Below are positions 7,690-19,782 of a stretch of DNA of 19,802 nt, one piece after another. The DNA is from Gammaproteobacteria bacterium. Lineage in GTDB: Bacteria; Pseudomonadota; Gammaproteobacteria; UBA5335. Numbering within the stretch: the first letter of the stretch is position 1; each line of letters opens with the position of its first letter. The DNA is taken from assembly GCA_011620145.1 (NCBI GenBank), contig WOZT01000182.1, positions 1 to 19,802 on the forward strand, read 5' to 3'. Both the position numbers and the translations under genes were made by a program. The notes beneath the pieces are model-generated. The model was not told the origin of the DNA, searched no databases, and saw only the letters and a list, made by a program, of their open reading frames with translations.

Positions 7690-8324
7690 ATGCCACCGCG
7701 ACCGACCGCCTGCTGGCCCTGGCCGGCGTGTTCCAGGCCGTGACATTGGTCGACCAGATCGCCCATCGGGGTCGCGCCAATGTCGATGCCGCTGCGCTGA
7801 CAGCCAGCATCAACAGCCTTTACCAGACCGACCCCGACAATGTGGCTGCCGTTTATGGCGGCACGGGCGGGGTGCGCATGGGCCTGCAGGCCGTGATGGA
7901 TCACCTGGGACGGCGCGGCATGGATGCCCAGCATCCCATCGCCTACTACACCGCCTGCGTCCTGTTTCTGGAAGGGCGCATCCACCGCAGCGCGGTCTTG
8001 ACCCAGAAACTGACGGAAGGCGTCCGCGCCGCAATCGCCAAAGTCCCGATGTTCGGCGCCGATGGCGCCACCACGCTCACTCACCTGTCCGAGGTCTATC
8101 AGCAAACGGCAGGGCAGGCCGGGCCGCGCATCGTGGTGCGGGGTGATCCGGAACAGATCAAGGCCATGGGCACCGCCGATCTGATCCGCAGCCTGCTGTT
8201 GGCGGCGATCCGCTCCGCCTGGCTGTGGCGTCAATGCGGCGGCAGTCGGCTCACGCTGTTGCTGCAGAGTCGGCGCCTGCGCGACAGCGCCCGGGAACTG
8301 CTCGGCGCCCTGGAGACTGCCTGA
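7686..8324 (+). CDS. hflD: High-frequency lysogenization protein HflD homologue
   Basis: A 212-aa protein of the HflD (YcfC) family, which has a small conserved set of members almost always found beside mnmA. In E. coli HflD is a peripheral membrane protein that binds lambda CII and affects its degradation; its native job is unclear. Recognisable segments include an N-terminal helix LLALAGVFQAVTLVDQIA, YGGTGGVRMGLQAVMDHL, and a C-terminal RSAWLWRQCGGSRLTLLLQSR. The ATG overlaps the mnmA stop as ATGA and has GGAG eight bases upstream, so translation is coupled. An upstream extension of 40 codons in the same frame lies inside mnmA and is not real. purB, which follows hflD in E. coli, is replaced here by acnA. 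Confidence 0.92.
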   Translation: MNATATDRLLALAGVFQAVTLVDQIAHRGRANVDAAALTASINSLYQTDPDNVAAVYGGTGGVRMGLQAVMDHLGRRGMDAQHPIAYYTACVLFLEGRIHRSAVLTQKLTEGVRAAIAKVPMFGADGATTLTHLSEVYQQTAGQAGPRIVVRGDPEQIKAMGTADLIRSLLLAAIRSAWLWRQCGGSRLTLLLQSRRLRDSARELLGALETA

Positions 8325-8334
8325 CGGCAATTCA

Positions 8335-8363
8335 TGGAGCGCCCAGCGGGGTTTCGTTATAAT
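8335..8363 (+). promoter_or_regulatory. Promoter for acnA
   Basis: A perfect -10 hexamer TATAAT is at 8358-8363, with a weak -35 match TGGAGC (8335-8340, 3 of 6) at 17-bp spacing. The predicted start is near 8370, which gives acnA a leader of about 168 nt. This lies just after the hflD stop, so acnA is at least partly independent of the nudJ-mnmA-hflD operon. There is no clear terminator after hflD. Confidence 0.65.
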
Positions 8364-8401
8364 CCGCGCTATTGAATGCATCGCCCTGGAATGAAGCATT
8401 G

Positions 8402-8441
8402 GCAGCGCTTCGGGTTCTAGCCCGCCCTTTGACAGCGCTGC
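8402..8441 (+). repeat. Inverted repeat (nested hairpin) in the acnA leader
   Basis: A perfect 8-bp inverted repeat, GCAGCGCT (8402-8409) and AGCGCTGC (8434-8441), encloses a second small helix CGGG (8411-8414) with CCCG (8421-8424) around a TTCTAG loop. No T-run follows, so it is not an intrinsic terminator. It falls in the predicted untranslated leader of acnA, about 100 nt before the start codon. It could be an RNA structure or a protein-binding site on DNA; the role is unknown. Confidence 0.6.
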
Positions 8442-8537
8442 ACCAACCGCGGCATCGCGCGCCCATCGCCACCGCTGCGTTCAAACCCATTTCGCCTTTG
8501 CCCGAATCCTGACCCTCAACCCCTGGGAGAATCACCG

Positions 8538-11276
<2,739 letters not shown>

Positions 11277-11312
11277 TCGGGCAAAACGCCCACTTGCGGA
11301 TACGTCGAAAAC

Positions 11313-11350
11313 AAAGCCCGGCCGGGGATATTCCTCAGCCGGGCTTTTTT
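11313..11350 (+). terminator. Bidirectional intrinsic terminator between acnA and malQ
   Basis: A perfect 10-bp stem, AAAGCCCGGC (11313-11322) and GCCGGGCTTT (11338-11347), with a 15-base loop that can partly pair inside, is followed by further T residues to 11350. On the minus strand the same hairpin is followed by a T-rich tail (TTTGTTTT). It therefore can end acnA on the plus strand and the convergent glgC-GH57-malQ transcript on the minus strand. Confidence 0.92.
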
Positions 11351-11372
11351 CGCCCGCAATGACCTGAACACA

Positions 11373-12839
11373 TCAGGGCAAAAGCCGGCCGTAGCGTATC
11401 AGTTCGGGACGCCACTGCACCTGCCATGCGCCCATCAAGTCGGCCGCGTCCATGCGCCAGGACCAGTTCCCCGCCACCGTTCCCGGCGTGTTCATGCGTG
11501 CCTCATCTCCCAGGCCCAACAGATCCTGGAACGCAACGATCGCAATCCGGGCCACACTGGCCAATGCCACGCGTATCAGCGCCTCGGGCATGGTGGTCGT
11601 CACGCATCCCAGATAGGCCTTGATTTCATCCTGCCGGGATTCCGGCAGTTCCTGCCACCAGCCGCAGGTGGTGGGATTATCGTGGGTTCCCGGATAGACC
11701 ACGGTCAACGGCTCGAAATTATGCGGTAGATGGGGATTTTGAGCGTCACTGTCGAAGGCGAATTGCAGCACCCGCATGCCGGGCATCCCCAGCGCCAGCC
11801 GCAAGGCATCGACCTCGGGGGTGATCAGCCCCAGATCTTCGGCCACCAGCGCCTGCGGGCCCAAAGCGGTCTCGATGGCCGCGAACAAGGCCGCCCCCGA
11901 TCCCGGCTGCCAGAATCCATGCACGGCATTGGGCGCGCCGGCCGGAACGGCCCACGCTGACTCGAAGCCGCGAAAGTGATCGATGCGAATCAGGTCGAAC
12001 CATTCCCGCTGGCGACGGATGCGATCGATCCACCAGCCATACCCCTGGGCCGCCAGCACGTCCCAGCGATAGTGGGGCATGTTCCAGAGCTGGCCCTCGG
12101 CCGAGAAATAATCCGGCGGCACGCCGGCAACCTGGGTCATCTGTCCCACATGATCGAGATGAAACAGTGCCCGATGCGCCCAGACATCCGCGCTGTCGTG
12201 GGCCACGAAAATCGGCAGGTCACCGAACAGCAGCAGGCCTTTTTCCTGGGCCTGACGATGAATCGCTTTCCATTGTCGATCAAAGAAAAACTGCGCCACC
12301 CGGGTACGGGCAATCGGGGTTTCGAGTTCGGCGCGCGCCTGATCGAGGAGATCGGCATCACGATCCCGCAGGGGAACCGGCCAGGCATGCCAGGGTGTGC
12401 CTTCCCGTGCCTTGAGCGCCTGGTACAGGCAAAAATCCTCGAGCCAGTGGGATTGGGCGGCGCAGAATATCTCGAACTCCGAACGCATGCTGGAATCCGC
12501 GTGGAGGGCGCGACTGACCTGTTCCCATTGCGCCCCGGTCAGTTCGCCGGCCACATCATCGGCGCCATCGAGTCCCGGCAGGCGCGTGGGATCAATCAGC
12601 CGTTCATCGCCCGCAAAGACGGAACAGGATTGGTAGGGACTGCCCAGGCTGTCCGGTGGACACAAGGGCAGCGTCTGCCAGAGCGTAAAACCCGACTCAG
12701 CCAGGCGATCGAGCCAAGCCTCGGCCACCGCCCCCAATCGGCCCACAGTGCCCGGTCCGGGAAGCGAGGTCGGATGCAGCAACACCCCCGCACGCCGCTC
12801 GGCCAGCCAGGGGTGAATCGCCTCGGTTTGTCCCGTCAT
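11373..12839 (-). CDS. malQ: 4-alpha-glucanotransferase (amylomaltase, GH77)
   Basis: A 488-aa GH77 enzyme of the short amylomaltase type. It moves alpha-1,4-glucan segments between chains, releasing glucose or disproportionating malto-oligosaccharides. Catalytic residues: nucleophile D287 (LIRIDHFRGFESAW), acid/base E334 (VAEDLGLITPEV), and D387 (GTHDNPTTCGWW). The N-terminal GVLLHPTSLPGP (18-29) is the family signature. A longer open frame begins at 13190, but the extension is a shadow of the GH57 gene. I start at ATG 12837-12839, which overlaps the GH57 stop as ATGA and has GGGGAGG just upstream. It is the last gene of the glgC unit and probably handles short oligosaccharides made during glycogen breakdown. 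Confidence 0.95.
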   Translation of the reverse strand: MTGQTEAIHPWLAERRAGVLLHPTSLPGPGTVGRLGAVAEAWLDRLAESGFTLWQTLPLCPPDSLGSPYQSCSVFAGDERLIDPTRLPGLDGADDVAGELTGAQWEQVSRALHADSSMRSEFEIFCAAQSHWLEDFCLYQALKAREGTPWHAWPVPLRDRDADLLDQARAELETPIARTRVAQFFFDRQWKAIHRQAQEKGLLLFGDLPIFVAHDSADVWAHRALFHLDHVGQMTQVAGVPPDYFSAEGQLWNMPHYRWDVLAAQGYGWWIDRIRRQREWFDLIRIDHFRGFESAWAVPAGAPNAVHGFWQPGSGAALFAAIETALGPQALVAEDLGLITPEVDALRLALGMPGMRVLQFAFDSDAQNPHLPHNFEPLTVVYPGTHDNPTTCGWWQELPESRQDEIKAYLGCVTTTMPEALIRVALASVARIAIVAFQDLLGLGDEARMNTPGTVAGNWSWRMDAADLMGAWQVQWRPELIRYGRLLP

Positions 12840-14521
12840 GTGCCTCCCCGCATCGCGGAACCGGTGCCGTCGGTCAAACCGTGGGCGAATGGTCGTGTCA
12901 ATTGATCGGGAACTGCTTCGCCCAGCATCTGGTAGAGCGCGGCCAGATGGAGACGAAACAATCGTTCGAACTGGGCGACATTGACGGCTGAATTGTCTCC
13001 GCCCAGCCACCAGAACCAATCGGAGGCCTCGCAGTGCGCCAGTTGACGCTCGGCCTGTGCCTGTTGCGTCTCGCTCAAACGGTTTTCCGCCATGACGCGG
13101 TCGAATGCGCGTTTGGCTTCCACCAGCAGGTCCCAGGCGCGATTCTTGTCGGGATCGCCGATCCAGATGGCGAAATTGCCATACACCCAACTTCCGGCGA
13201 CCACCCTGTCCAGCGGCTCGATCGTTTCGGCGGGAAGCGCGTCCAGCACCGCGCTGAAGGTGGTGAGTTGCAAACGGGGGTGGGTCGCCAGCCGCCGGTA
13301 GAGCGCCGAAAGGAAGTGATAGGCGTTTTCCGGGTAGTACTCCCAGGCGTTTTCGCCATCCAGGATGATGGAGACCACTTGTCCCGGCGGAAGATCCTGA
13401 TCGGCCAGGCGCTCCAGTTCGTGAATCAGGTTGGACACCGCGTCATCGCCATGCCAATTGCGGTATTGGAAGCCGATGCGATCGGAAAGTTCGTCGTCGC
13501 GAAAGAAGCACACCGGTCCCTCGGGCGGCTGGTAGGGACGGTGCAACTGATGGGCAGTGGGCTGTTCCAGACCCAGGGAATGGCGCAGCACCCCCTGGCC
13601 GGTCGCGGCCCAGCGGAATCCATTCTGATGCAACAGGGTCAGGGTGCGCTGACACACCCCCCCCTCCGCCGGCCAGACACCCACCGGATCGAAACCAAAA
13701 TAGCGTTGGAACACCCGCTTGGCTTCCAGGATCTGCCATAGCGCTCGCGCCTCACCCCCCGGATAACCCGCAGCCAGCGGCAAGGACGCTTGGGGCTGAG
13801 CCTCATGGGCGGCCTTGAAATCCAGCAACAGAGGCAGGATGGGGTGACTGTAGGGGGTGACCGACAACTCGATGCGCCCCTGTTCGGCGAGCATGCGGTA
13901 GCGCGGAATGATGGACGCCATCAACTCGGCCAACAAACCGATCAATACACTGCGATCGGCCAGGCTGTAGTGGCCGCCCTTCTCGATCAGTTGCCGAGCA
14001 CGGGCATCGGTGCGGCGCACGGTCTCACCCAGCCAGGCCAGGTGATACCACACCAGCAGGTCGATCAGAAATTGATCCGCGAGGTAGGTCAGACCCGCCG
14101 GATGTTCCAGCACCCAATCCGCCAGGCGCGCCAGACGCCGGTAGGGCGTGAAGCGATCAATCACCTGCCCGCGATCGACGCGCAAGGCAGCCTGGATCAG
14201 CACCAAGCGCTGCTGGGCCTCCGCGGGCAGGACGGGACCCGCCAGGGCCTGCAACAGGGGATCGCGCAAGTTGTCCTGGCCGCTCGCGGCGGCCTGCAAC
14301 TGCGTCGCGTAGTCGGCGATCTGTTCCAGCAAGGTGGGCGTGAAATTGACCACCGCCCGGGCCAGCGGCTCGGCTTCCAGGTGGGCCGCCATGTCGACAT
14401 AGTCCTTGATGCCGTGCAGGTAGGTCCAGGGCGCTTCGTAGTGATGTTGGATGGGATCTTCGTAACTGGGTTGATGCATGTGCCAATACAGCACGACGGG
14501 AAGCGGCGCCTTATCGGACAT
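12836..14521 (-). CDS. Glycoside hydrolase family 57 enzyme (alpha-amylase/amylopullulanase-like)
   Basis: A 561-aa GH57 protein. Visible conserved regions are HMHQP (14-18), GVWPAEGGV (281-289) with the expected nucleophile E286, [19 protein letters not shown] (386-404) with the likely acid/base D388, and [12 protein letters not shown] (500-511). No signal peptide is visible, so it should act in the cytoplasm. GH57 covers alpha-amylases, amylopullulanases, 4-alpha-glucanotransferases, branching enzymes and alpha-galactosidases; the DGENAW form of region 4 points to the amylase/amylopullulanase branch, but the exact activity cannot be read here. The ATG (14519-14521) overlaps the glgC end by 11 nt with AGGA eight bases upstream, and the stop overlaps malQ by 4 nt. 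This tight coupling implies a job on glycogen or its fragments. Fifteen more codons upstream are open but lie in glgC. Confidence 0.88.
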   Translation of the reverse strand: MSDKAPLPVVLYWHMHQPSYEDPIQHHYEAPWTYLHGIKDYVDMAAHLEAEPLARAVVNFTPTLLEQIADYATQLQAAASGQDNLRDPLLQALAGPVLPAEAQQRLVLIQAALRVDRGQVIDRFTPYRRLARLADWVLEHPAGLTYLADQFLIDLLVWYHLAWLGETVRRTDARARQLIEKGGHYSLADRSVLIGLLAELMASIIPRYRMLAEQGRIELSVTPYSHPILPLLLDFKAAHEAQPQASLPLAAGYPGGEARALWQILEAKRVFQRYFGFDPVGVWPAEGGVCQRTLTLLHQNGFRWAATGQGVLRHSLGLEQPTAHQLHRPYQPPEGPVCFFRDDELSDRIGFQYRNWHGDDAVSNLIHELERLADQDLPPGQVVSIILDGENAWEYYPENAYHFLSALYRRLATHPRLQLTTFSAVLDALPAETIEPLDRVVAGSWVYGNFAIWIGDPDKNRAWDLLVEAKRAFDRVMAENRLSETQQAQAERQLAHCEASDWFWWLGGDNSAVNVAQFERLFRLHLAALYQMLGEAVPDQLTRPFAHGLTDGTGSAMRGGT

Positions 14522-15782
14522 AAGGCAGTTCCTGCTGCAGCATTTCCGGCGTGACCAGCACCACACCGCCCTCGGTCACATGAAAACGCCGCGCATCGTC
14601 CTCGGGGTCTTCCCCAATCACGGTGCCGGCCGGGATGTGGCAACCGGTCTCGATCACCGCGCGGCGCACCAGGCAATCCGGCCCGATCACGGCGCGCGGC
14701 AGCACCACGGTGTCCTGCACCAGCGTGCGTTCGGCAACCAGCACATTGGAGAAAAGCAGGGAATGGCGGATGACCGCCCCGGAAACGATGCAGCCTCCGG
14801 ACAGCATGGAGTCAATGGCAATCCCGCGGCGATCCTCATCGTCGAACACGAACTTGGCCGGCGGCACCTGTTCCTGATAGGTCCAGATCGGCCAGGTGTT
14901 GTCGTAGAGATCCAGTTCCGGCGTGACCCCGATCAGCTCCATGTTGGCCGCCCAGTAACTGTCGATGGTGCCCACATCGCGCCAGTAGGCCTGCTTGCCC
15001 TGGGCATTGTCGCGGAAGGGGAAGGCGAACACGCGGTGTCCTTCGCGGACGCCACGGGGCAGGATGTCCTTGCCAAAATCATGATCGGATTCCGGATTCT
15101 GGCCGTCTTCAACCAACATACGCAGCAGGTAGTCGGTATCGAAAACATAGATGCCCATGGACGCCAGGGCGTGATCAGGATCGCCCGGAATGGCCGGTGG
15201 GTCGGCGGGCTTTTCGACGAAACTCTGCACCCGGCCCTCAGCGGTCACATCCATCACCCCAAAGGCCTGCGCCTCCATGCGCGGCACTTCCAGGCAGGCC
15301 ACGGTGACATCGGCATCCATGCTCACATGGAAACCGAGCATGGTGCCGTAGTCCATCTTGTAGACGTGATCCCCGCCCAGCACCAGCACATAGCGCGGAT
15401 GATGGGTGCGGATGATCTCGATATTCTGGTAGACCGCATCGGCGGTGCCCTTGTACCAGGCTTCCCCATGGCGCTGCTGGGCCGGCACGATTTCGATGAA
15501 CTCGCCGAATTCGCCGCGCAGAAAACCCCAGCCCTGCTGCAGGTGGCGGATCAGGGAATGGGCCATGTACTGGGTCAGCACTTCAACCCGGCGAATGCCC
15601 GAATTGATGCAGTTGGACAGTGGAAAATCGATGATGCGGAACTTGCCGCCAAAAGGCACAGCCGGCTTGGCGCGATGACTGGTGAGTTCGCCGAGGCGAC
15701 TGCCGCGCCCGCCGGCGAGGATCAGGGCCAGCGTATCCTTGGTGACAAGGCTGATGAATCGCTGCGAGGTTTCAATCTGCAT
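14511..15782 (-). CDS. glgC: Glucose-1-phosphate adenylyltransferase (ADP-glucose pyrophosphorylase)
   Basis: A 423-aa nucleotidyltransferase that makes ADP-glucose from ATP and glucose-1-phosphate, the committed and allosterically controlled step of bacterial glycogen synthesis. Motifs: [13 protein letters not shown] (22-34), K39 in [11 protein letters not shown] (the E. coli activator-site lysine), KGTADAV (111-117), [13 protein letters not shown] (133-145) with D138, and the glucose-1-phosphate lysine K191 in [17 protein letters not shown] and the C-terminal left-handed beta-helix region with its ISGAVI-like turns follow. Length matches the homotetrameric GlgC type. The ATG (15780-15782) has GGAGA just upstream. 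It is the first gene of the minus-strand glycogen unit and overlaps the GH57 gene by 11 nt. Confidence 0.97.
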   Translation of the reverse strand: MQIETSQRFISLVTKDTLALILAGGRGSRLGELTSHRAKPAVPFGGKFRIIDFPLSNCINSGIRRVEVLTQYMAHSLIRHLQQGWGFLRGEFGEFIEIVPAQQRHGEAWYKGTADAVYQNIEIIRTHHPRYVLVLGGDHVYKMDYGTMLGFHVSMDADVTVACLEVPRMEAQAFGVMDVTAEGRVQSFVEKPADPPAIPGDPDHALASMGIYVFDTDYLLRMLVEDGQNPESDHDFGKDILPRGVREGHRVFAFPFRDNAQGKQAYWRDVGTIDSYWAANMELIGVTPELDLYDNTWPIWTYQEQVPPAKFVFDDEDRRGIAIDSMLSGGCIVSGAVIRHSLLFSNVLVAERTLVQDTVVLPRAVIGPDCLVRRAVIETGCHIPAGTVIGEDPEDDARRFHVTEGGVVLVTPEMLQQELPYVR

Positions 15783-16087
15783 GGAATCTCCGCGGGTTGG
15801 GCACTTGAGAGGTCAATCCGAGTCTTGCATCCGCAAGCATGGATCATATTGCTTTAAGTCATGACAAATGCTGCTCGCGGAAGTGCCTCTTGGATTCATC
15901 GTTGATGCAGGATAACGGGTCTCCTGGGGGGCGGCGCAATCGGTTATCCTGCGGGCGCCCCTTCCACCGCCGTTTAGGTGCAACTTTTGCAGGAAGCATG
16001 CCACGAAATCAGCCGCCATCGCGATGTGGGCAGGGATTTCACAACGTCCTGCCCCCGCATGCCCCCACCCTCTGCCTTGGAGCCTGC
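15783..16087 (+). promoter_or_regulatory. Divergent glgC/glgB intergenic region
   Basis: This 305-bp region between two divergent starts must hold promoters for both glycogen units. I see no convincing gene in it. For glgC, a minus-strand -10 TATGAT (15843-15848, 5 of 6) is present; the only TTGACA-like box (TTGTCA, 15862-15867) is just 13 bp away, so the -35 is unclear. A small hairpin CTTGC-ATCC-GCAAG (15824-15837) would fall at the very 5' end of that transcript. For glgB no strong promoter stands out. The ribosome site GGAG (16079-16082), five bases before the ATG, fixes the glgB start. Confidence 0.5.
15908..15951. repeat. 9-bp inverted repeat in the glgC/glgB control region
   Basis: CAGGATAAC (15908-15916) and its exact reverse complement GTTATCCTG (15943-15951) are separated by 26 bases. 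Centre-to-centre spacing is 35 bp, between three and three and a half helical turns. It lies roughly midway between the two divergent start codons. It could be a regulator site pair or a cruciform or hairpin; the sequence does not say which protein would bind. Confidence 0.5.
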
Positions 16088-18286
16088 ATGTTCCCACTTT
16101 CTGCCAATACCTTGAACAGTACCCTGAGTGAAGATCTGCGCCTGCTGCTGGACCTGCGCCATCACGACCCTGCTCAGATTCTCGGTCGCCATGTTCAGGG
16201 CAGCCAGTGCACCGTCAGGGTGCGCATCCCCGGCGCGCGGGCGGCCTGGTTATTGCCGCTGGAGCTCCCCCTGCAACGCCTGAACGATACCGACCTGTTT
16301 TGCTGGGAAGGGCAAGCCCAGGACGTTCCACCGCATCCCGCCTACCGCTGGGAGGATGAGTCCGGCACCTTACAGGAACGCACGGATGCCTATAGTTTTC
16401 CCACGCTGCTGGAAGACGCCGAGCTGATGCAGTTTCACCAGGGCCGGCACACCCGGGCCTGGCAGTTGCTGGGAGCGCACCTGCGGACGGTGGATGGCGT
16501 CGCCGGCACGCTGTTTGCCGTGTGGGCGCCGAATGCCGAACGGGTGAGTGTGGTGGGCGAGTTCAACCAGTGGGATGGCCGCATCCACCCGATGCGCAGC
16601 CGCGGCTACACGGGCGTGTGGGAGCTGTTCATCCCCACTGTGACTGAAGGCCAACTGTACAAATTCGAAATCCGCAGTCGCCCCCATGGCACGCTGCTGG
16701 TCAAGACCGACCCCTACGGGCGCCAGTTCGAAATGCGGCCCGGCACGGCGGCCCGGGTCTGCGGACCCCAGCGCCATGACTGGCAGGACGCTGATTGGAT
16801 GGCCAGCCGGGAGGGGTGGCAAAACAAGCCCATTTCCGTTTACGAGGTCCATCTCGGTTCCTGGCGGCGGCGTCCCAATGGTGAATTCCTGAGCTATCGC
16901 GAACTGGCGGACCAGTTGATTCCCCATGTGCAATCCCTGGGATTCACCCATATCGAACTGCTGCCCATCACGGAACACCCGCTGGATGCTTCCTGGGGCT
17001 ACCAGTCCACCGGGTTCTTCGCGCCCACCAGCCGCCACGGGGAGGCCGAGGGCCTGCGCGAATTCGTGGACCGCTGCCATCAGGCCGGCATCGGCGTCTA
17101 TCTGGACTGGGTTCCCGGTCACTTTCCCAAGGATGGCTTTGGACTGGCACGCTTCGACGGCAGCGCCCTCTATGAACACGAGGATTGGCGCCGGGGCGAA
17201 CACAAGGAATGGGGCACGCTGGTGTTCAACTATGCCCGCAACGAGGTGCGCGCCTTCCTGCTGTCCAGTGCGCTGTATTGGCTGGAGGTGTTCCACCTGG
17301 ATGGCCTGCGGGTCGATGCCGTGGCATCGATGCTCTATCTGGATTATTCGCGAGCTCACGGAGAATGGCTGCCCAATATGCATGGCGGCAATGAACATCT
17401 CGAAGCCGTTGATTTTCTGCGCGAACTCAATGTGCTGACGCATCGCGAAGCCCCCGGCTCGGTCACCTTGGCAGAAGAATCGACCGCTTGGCCCCAAGTC
17501 ACGCGCCCCACCTATGTCGGGGGCTTGGGATTTTCCATGAAATGGAACATGGGCTGGATGCACGACACCCTGCGCTACATCAGCAAGGATCCGATCTATC
17601 GCCACTACGACCATCAGGACCTGACCTTCGGCCTGCTCTACGCCTTCAGTGAAAACTTCGTGCTGCCTTTCTCCCATGACGAAGTCGTCCATGGCAAAGG
17701 CGCCCTGTGGCAGAAGATGCCGGGGGATGACTGGCAAAAAATGGCCAATCTGCGACTGCTGTTCAGCTATATGCTGACCTATCCCGGCAAGAAACTGCTG
17801 TTCATGGGCAGCGAACTGGCGCAACCCTGGGAATGGCGCCACGACGAAGCCCTGCCCTGGTCGCTGGCCGAGGATCCTGCCCGCCAGGGGCTGGCGCGGC
17901 TTCTGGGAGACCTCAACCGGCTCTATCGCAGCTGGCCGGCATTGCACCGCCACGACTTCGGTTCCGATGGATTTGCCTGGATCGATTGCCATGACGCGGC
18001 GCAGTCGGTGATCAGTTACCGGCGCCTGGATGGTCCGGACGAAGCGGTGGTAATCCTGAACTTCACACCGGTCCCGCGCCCGGGCTACCGGGTGGGCGTG
18101 CCGCGACCGGGCTGGTATCGGGAATGCTTCAATTCCGATTCGGCCATCTATGGCGGTAGCAATCTGGGCAATGGCGGCGGGGTCGCCAGTGATGCCATGC
18201 CATGGATGGACCACCCTCATTCGCTATTGCTGACCCTCCCCCCGTTGGCGGGCCTCATCCTGCAGCGCCAGGAAACAGCCCCATGA
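16088..18286 (+). CDS. glgB: 1,4-alpha-glucan branching enzyme GlgB (GH13)
   Basis: A 732-aa branching enzyme that transfers glucan segments to make alpha-1,6 branches in glycogen. Order of domains: N1 region (about 25-130), CBM48 ([19 protein letters not shown] near 147-165), the GH13 barrel, and a C-terminal beta domain. Active site: DWVPGHFP in region I, nucleophile D410 ([11 protein letters not shown]), acid/base E463 (LAEESTAWP), and D531 ([13 protein letters not shown]). The two intervals, 53 and 121 residues, match E. coli GlgB. The open frame runs back to 15839, but I start at ATG 16088 because GGAG lies five bases before it and the resulting length equals the family norm. It overlaps glgA as ATGA. 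Confidence 0.97.
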   Translation: MFPLSANTLNSTLSEDLRLLLDLRHHDPAQILGRHVQGSQCTVRVRIPGARAAWLLPLELPLQRLNDTDLFCWEGQAQDVPPHPAYRWEDESGTLQERTDAYSFPTLLEDAELMQFHQGRHTRAWQLLGAHLRTVDGVAGTLFAVWAPNAERVSVVGEFNQWDGRIHPMRSRGYTGVWELFIPTVTEGQLYKFEIRSRPHGTLLVKTDPYGRQFEMRPGTAARVCGPQRHDWQDADWMASREGWQNKPISVYEVHLGSWRRRPNGEFLSYRELADQLIPHVQSLGFTHIELLPITEHPLDASWGYQSTGFFAPTSRHGEAEGLREFVDRCHQAGIGVYLDWVPGHFPKDGFGLARFDGSALYEHEDWRRGEHKEWGTLVFNYARNEVRAFLLSSALYWLEVFHLDGLRVDAVASMLYLDYSRAHGEWLPNMHGGNEHLEAVDFLRELNVLTHREAPGSVTLAEESTAWPQVTRPTYVGGLGFSMKWNMGWMHDTLRYISKDPIYRHYDHQDLTFGLLYAFSENFVLPFSHDEVVHGKGALWQKMPGDDWQKMANLRLLFSYMLTYPGKKLLFMGSELAQPWEWRHDEALPWSLAEDPARQGLARLLGDLNRLYRSWPALHRHDFGSDGFAWIDCHDAAQSVISYRRLDGPDEAVVILNFTPVPRPGYRVGVPRPGWYRECFNSDSAIYGGSNLGNGGGVASDAMPWMDHPHSLLLTLPPLAGLILQRQETAP

Positions 18287-19782
18287 GTCGATCCAAATCG
18301 AGCGCCCGTACCAAGGCGCCGCTCAAGATCCTGTTCGTGGCAAGCGAAATGACGCCCCTGATCAAGACGGGAGGACTGGGCGATGTCGCCGGCGGCCTGC
18401 CCATGGCCTTGGCGGCTTTGGGCGCGGAGGTGCGCGTGTTGCTTCCGGCCTATCAGGACCTGCTGGCGCAGACGCCTGATTGGGCGCCGGAGCCGCGCTT
18501 TTCACCGCCCCCGGGCTTTGCAGACTGTCGCCTGCTCACACTTCCCGCCGAAAACCTGGGTGTGCCGGTCTGGGCGCTGGAAAGCCCCGGTTTCAGCGAT
18601 CGGTCAGGCAACCCTTATCTCGATGCGGCGGGCCGGGACTGGCCTGACAATGCCCAGCGCTTCAACCGGCTGTGTCGGGTTGCCGCGCACCTGGCCGGCG
18701 GGCGCGCCGGCTTGCCCTGGACCCCGGATGTCGTGCATGCCAACGACTGGCAAACGGGCCTGGTGCCGGTCTGGATGCTGCTGGAGCGGATTGACCGGCC
18801 CACCCTGTTCACCGTCCACAATCTCCACTATCGCGGCGATTTTGCGCCCGAAGTCCTGGCCGATCTGGGGCTGCCCGGCTGGCTGAACCATCCCGACGCG
18901 CTGGAGTTCTACGGCCGCATCGCCTTCATGAAAGGCGGCCTGGTGTTTGCCGACGCCTTGAGCACCGTCAGCCCGACCTACGCGCGGGAAATCCAGACCC
19001 CTGTGTTGGGCGAAGGACTCGATGGCCTGCTGCGGCATCGACAGCAGGTGCTGCACGGCGTGCTCAACGGCATCGACACGGCGCTCTGGAATCCGGCGAC
19101 CGACCCGCACCTGCCCGCCCACTATGACGCTCACGATCTCAGCGGCAAGGCGCAGATCAAGCGTGCCCTGCAGGCGGAAATGGGATTGGCGGTGCGAGAC
19201 GATATTCCCCTGCTGGGCTGCATCGCGCGTTTGGTGCCCCAGAAAGGCATCGATCTGATTCTGGATATTTTGTCCGAGCTCATCCATCTGCCGGTGCAAC
19301 TGGTATTTCTGGGTTCGGGGATACCGGAACTGGAAGATCGCCTGCGCCACGCCTGCGCCAGCGCGCCCGGCAGCGTAGCGGGCCGCATCGGTTTTGATGA
19401 AGGCCTGGCGCATCGCATTGAAGCGGGGAGCGATCTCTTCCTGATGCCATCCCGCTTCGAGCCCTGCGGCTTGAACCAGCTCTACAGTTTGCGCTACGGC
19501 ACACCGCCTCTCGTTCACCACTCCGGCGGACTCGCCGACAGCATCGTCGATACCCATGAGGCCAGCCTGGCGGATGGCACGGCCACCGGGTTTGTGTTCT
19601 CGCCACCCACCCCCTGGGCACTGCTGGATGCGGTCCGGCGTGCCCTGCATTGTTACCGTCAACCCGAGCAGTGGACCAAAGTGGTGCGCACCGCCATGGC
19701 GCAGGACTTCAGCTGGAATCACAGTGCCCGCAGTTATCTGCGGATTTACCAGGGATTACAGCGTCCCATCGCCGCGGCTTGA
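18283..19782 (+). CDS. glgA: Glycogen synthase GlgA (GT5)
   Basis: A 499-aa GT5 glucosyltransferase that adds glucose from ADP-glucose to alpha-1,4-glucan ends. Motifs: the N-terminal [19 protein letters not shown] (22-40) with K28 of the KTGGL ADP-glucose site, [35 protein letters not shown], and [17 protein letters not shown] with catalytic E393, followed by GGLADSI. It is about 20 residues longer than E. coli GlgA, partly from a basic N-terminal tail ([10 protein letters not shown]). The ATG at 18283-18285 overlaps the glgB stop as ATGA, with AGGA nine bases upstream. With glgB it forms the plus-strand half of the glycogen locus. The 20 bases after the stop hold nothing recognisable. Confidence 0.97.
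   Translation: MSRSKSSARTKAPLKILFVASEMTPLIKTGGLGDVAGGLPMALAALGAEVRVLLPAYQDLLAQTPDWAPEPRFSPPPGFADCRLLTLPAENLGVPVWALESPGFSDRSGNPYLDAAGRDWPDNAQRFNRLCRVAAHLAGGRAGLPWTPDVVHANDWQTGLVPVWMLLERIDRPTLFTVHNLHYRGDFAPEVLADLGLPGWLNHPDALEFYGRIAFMKGGLVFADALSTVSPTYAREIQTPVLGEGLDGLLRHRQQVLHGVLNGIDTALWNPATDPHLPAHYDAHDLSGKAQIKRALQAEMGLAVRDDIPLLGCIARLVPQKGIDLILDILSELIHLPVQLVFLGSGIPELEDRLRHACASAPGSVAGRIGFDEGLAHRIEAGSDLFLMPSRFEPCGLNQLYSLRYGTPPLVHHSGGLADSIVDTHEASLADGTATGFVFSPPTPWALLDAVRRALHCYRQPEQWTKVVRTAMAQDFSWNHSARSYLRIYQGLQRPIAAA

Noticed and set aside
8429..8434. A perfect TTGACA that could be a second -35 box for acnA
   Set aside because: At 16-18 bp downstream there is no -10-like hexamer (GCATCG at 17 bp), so it is not a credible promoter. 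It falls partly in the right arm of the leader inverted repeat.
12840..13190. Upstream extension of the malQ frame
   Set aside because: It overlaps GH57 coding sequence and is arginine-rich without family match; the ATG at 12837-12839 has a strong ribosome site and an ATGA overlap.
15839..16087. Upstream extension of the glgB frame by 83 codons
   Set aside because: The extension has no GlgB-like sequence. The ATG at 16088 has a good ribosome site and gives the normal length.
16370..18220. A 616-codon open frame on the minus strand opposite glgB
   Set aside because: It lies wholly antisense to a gene with complete GH13 motifs and shows no protein family signature.
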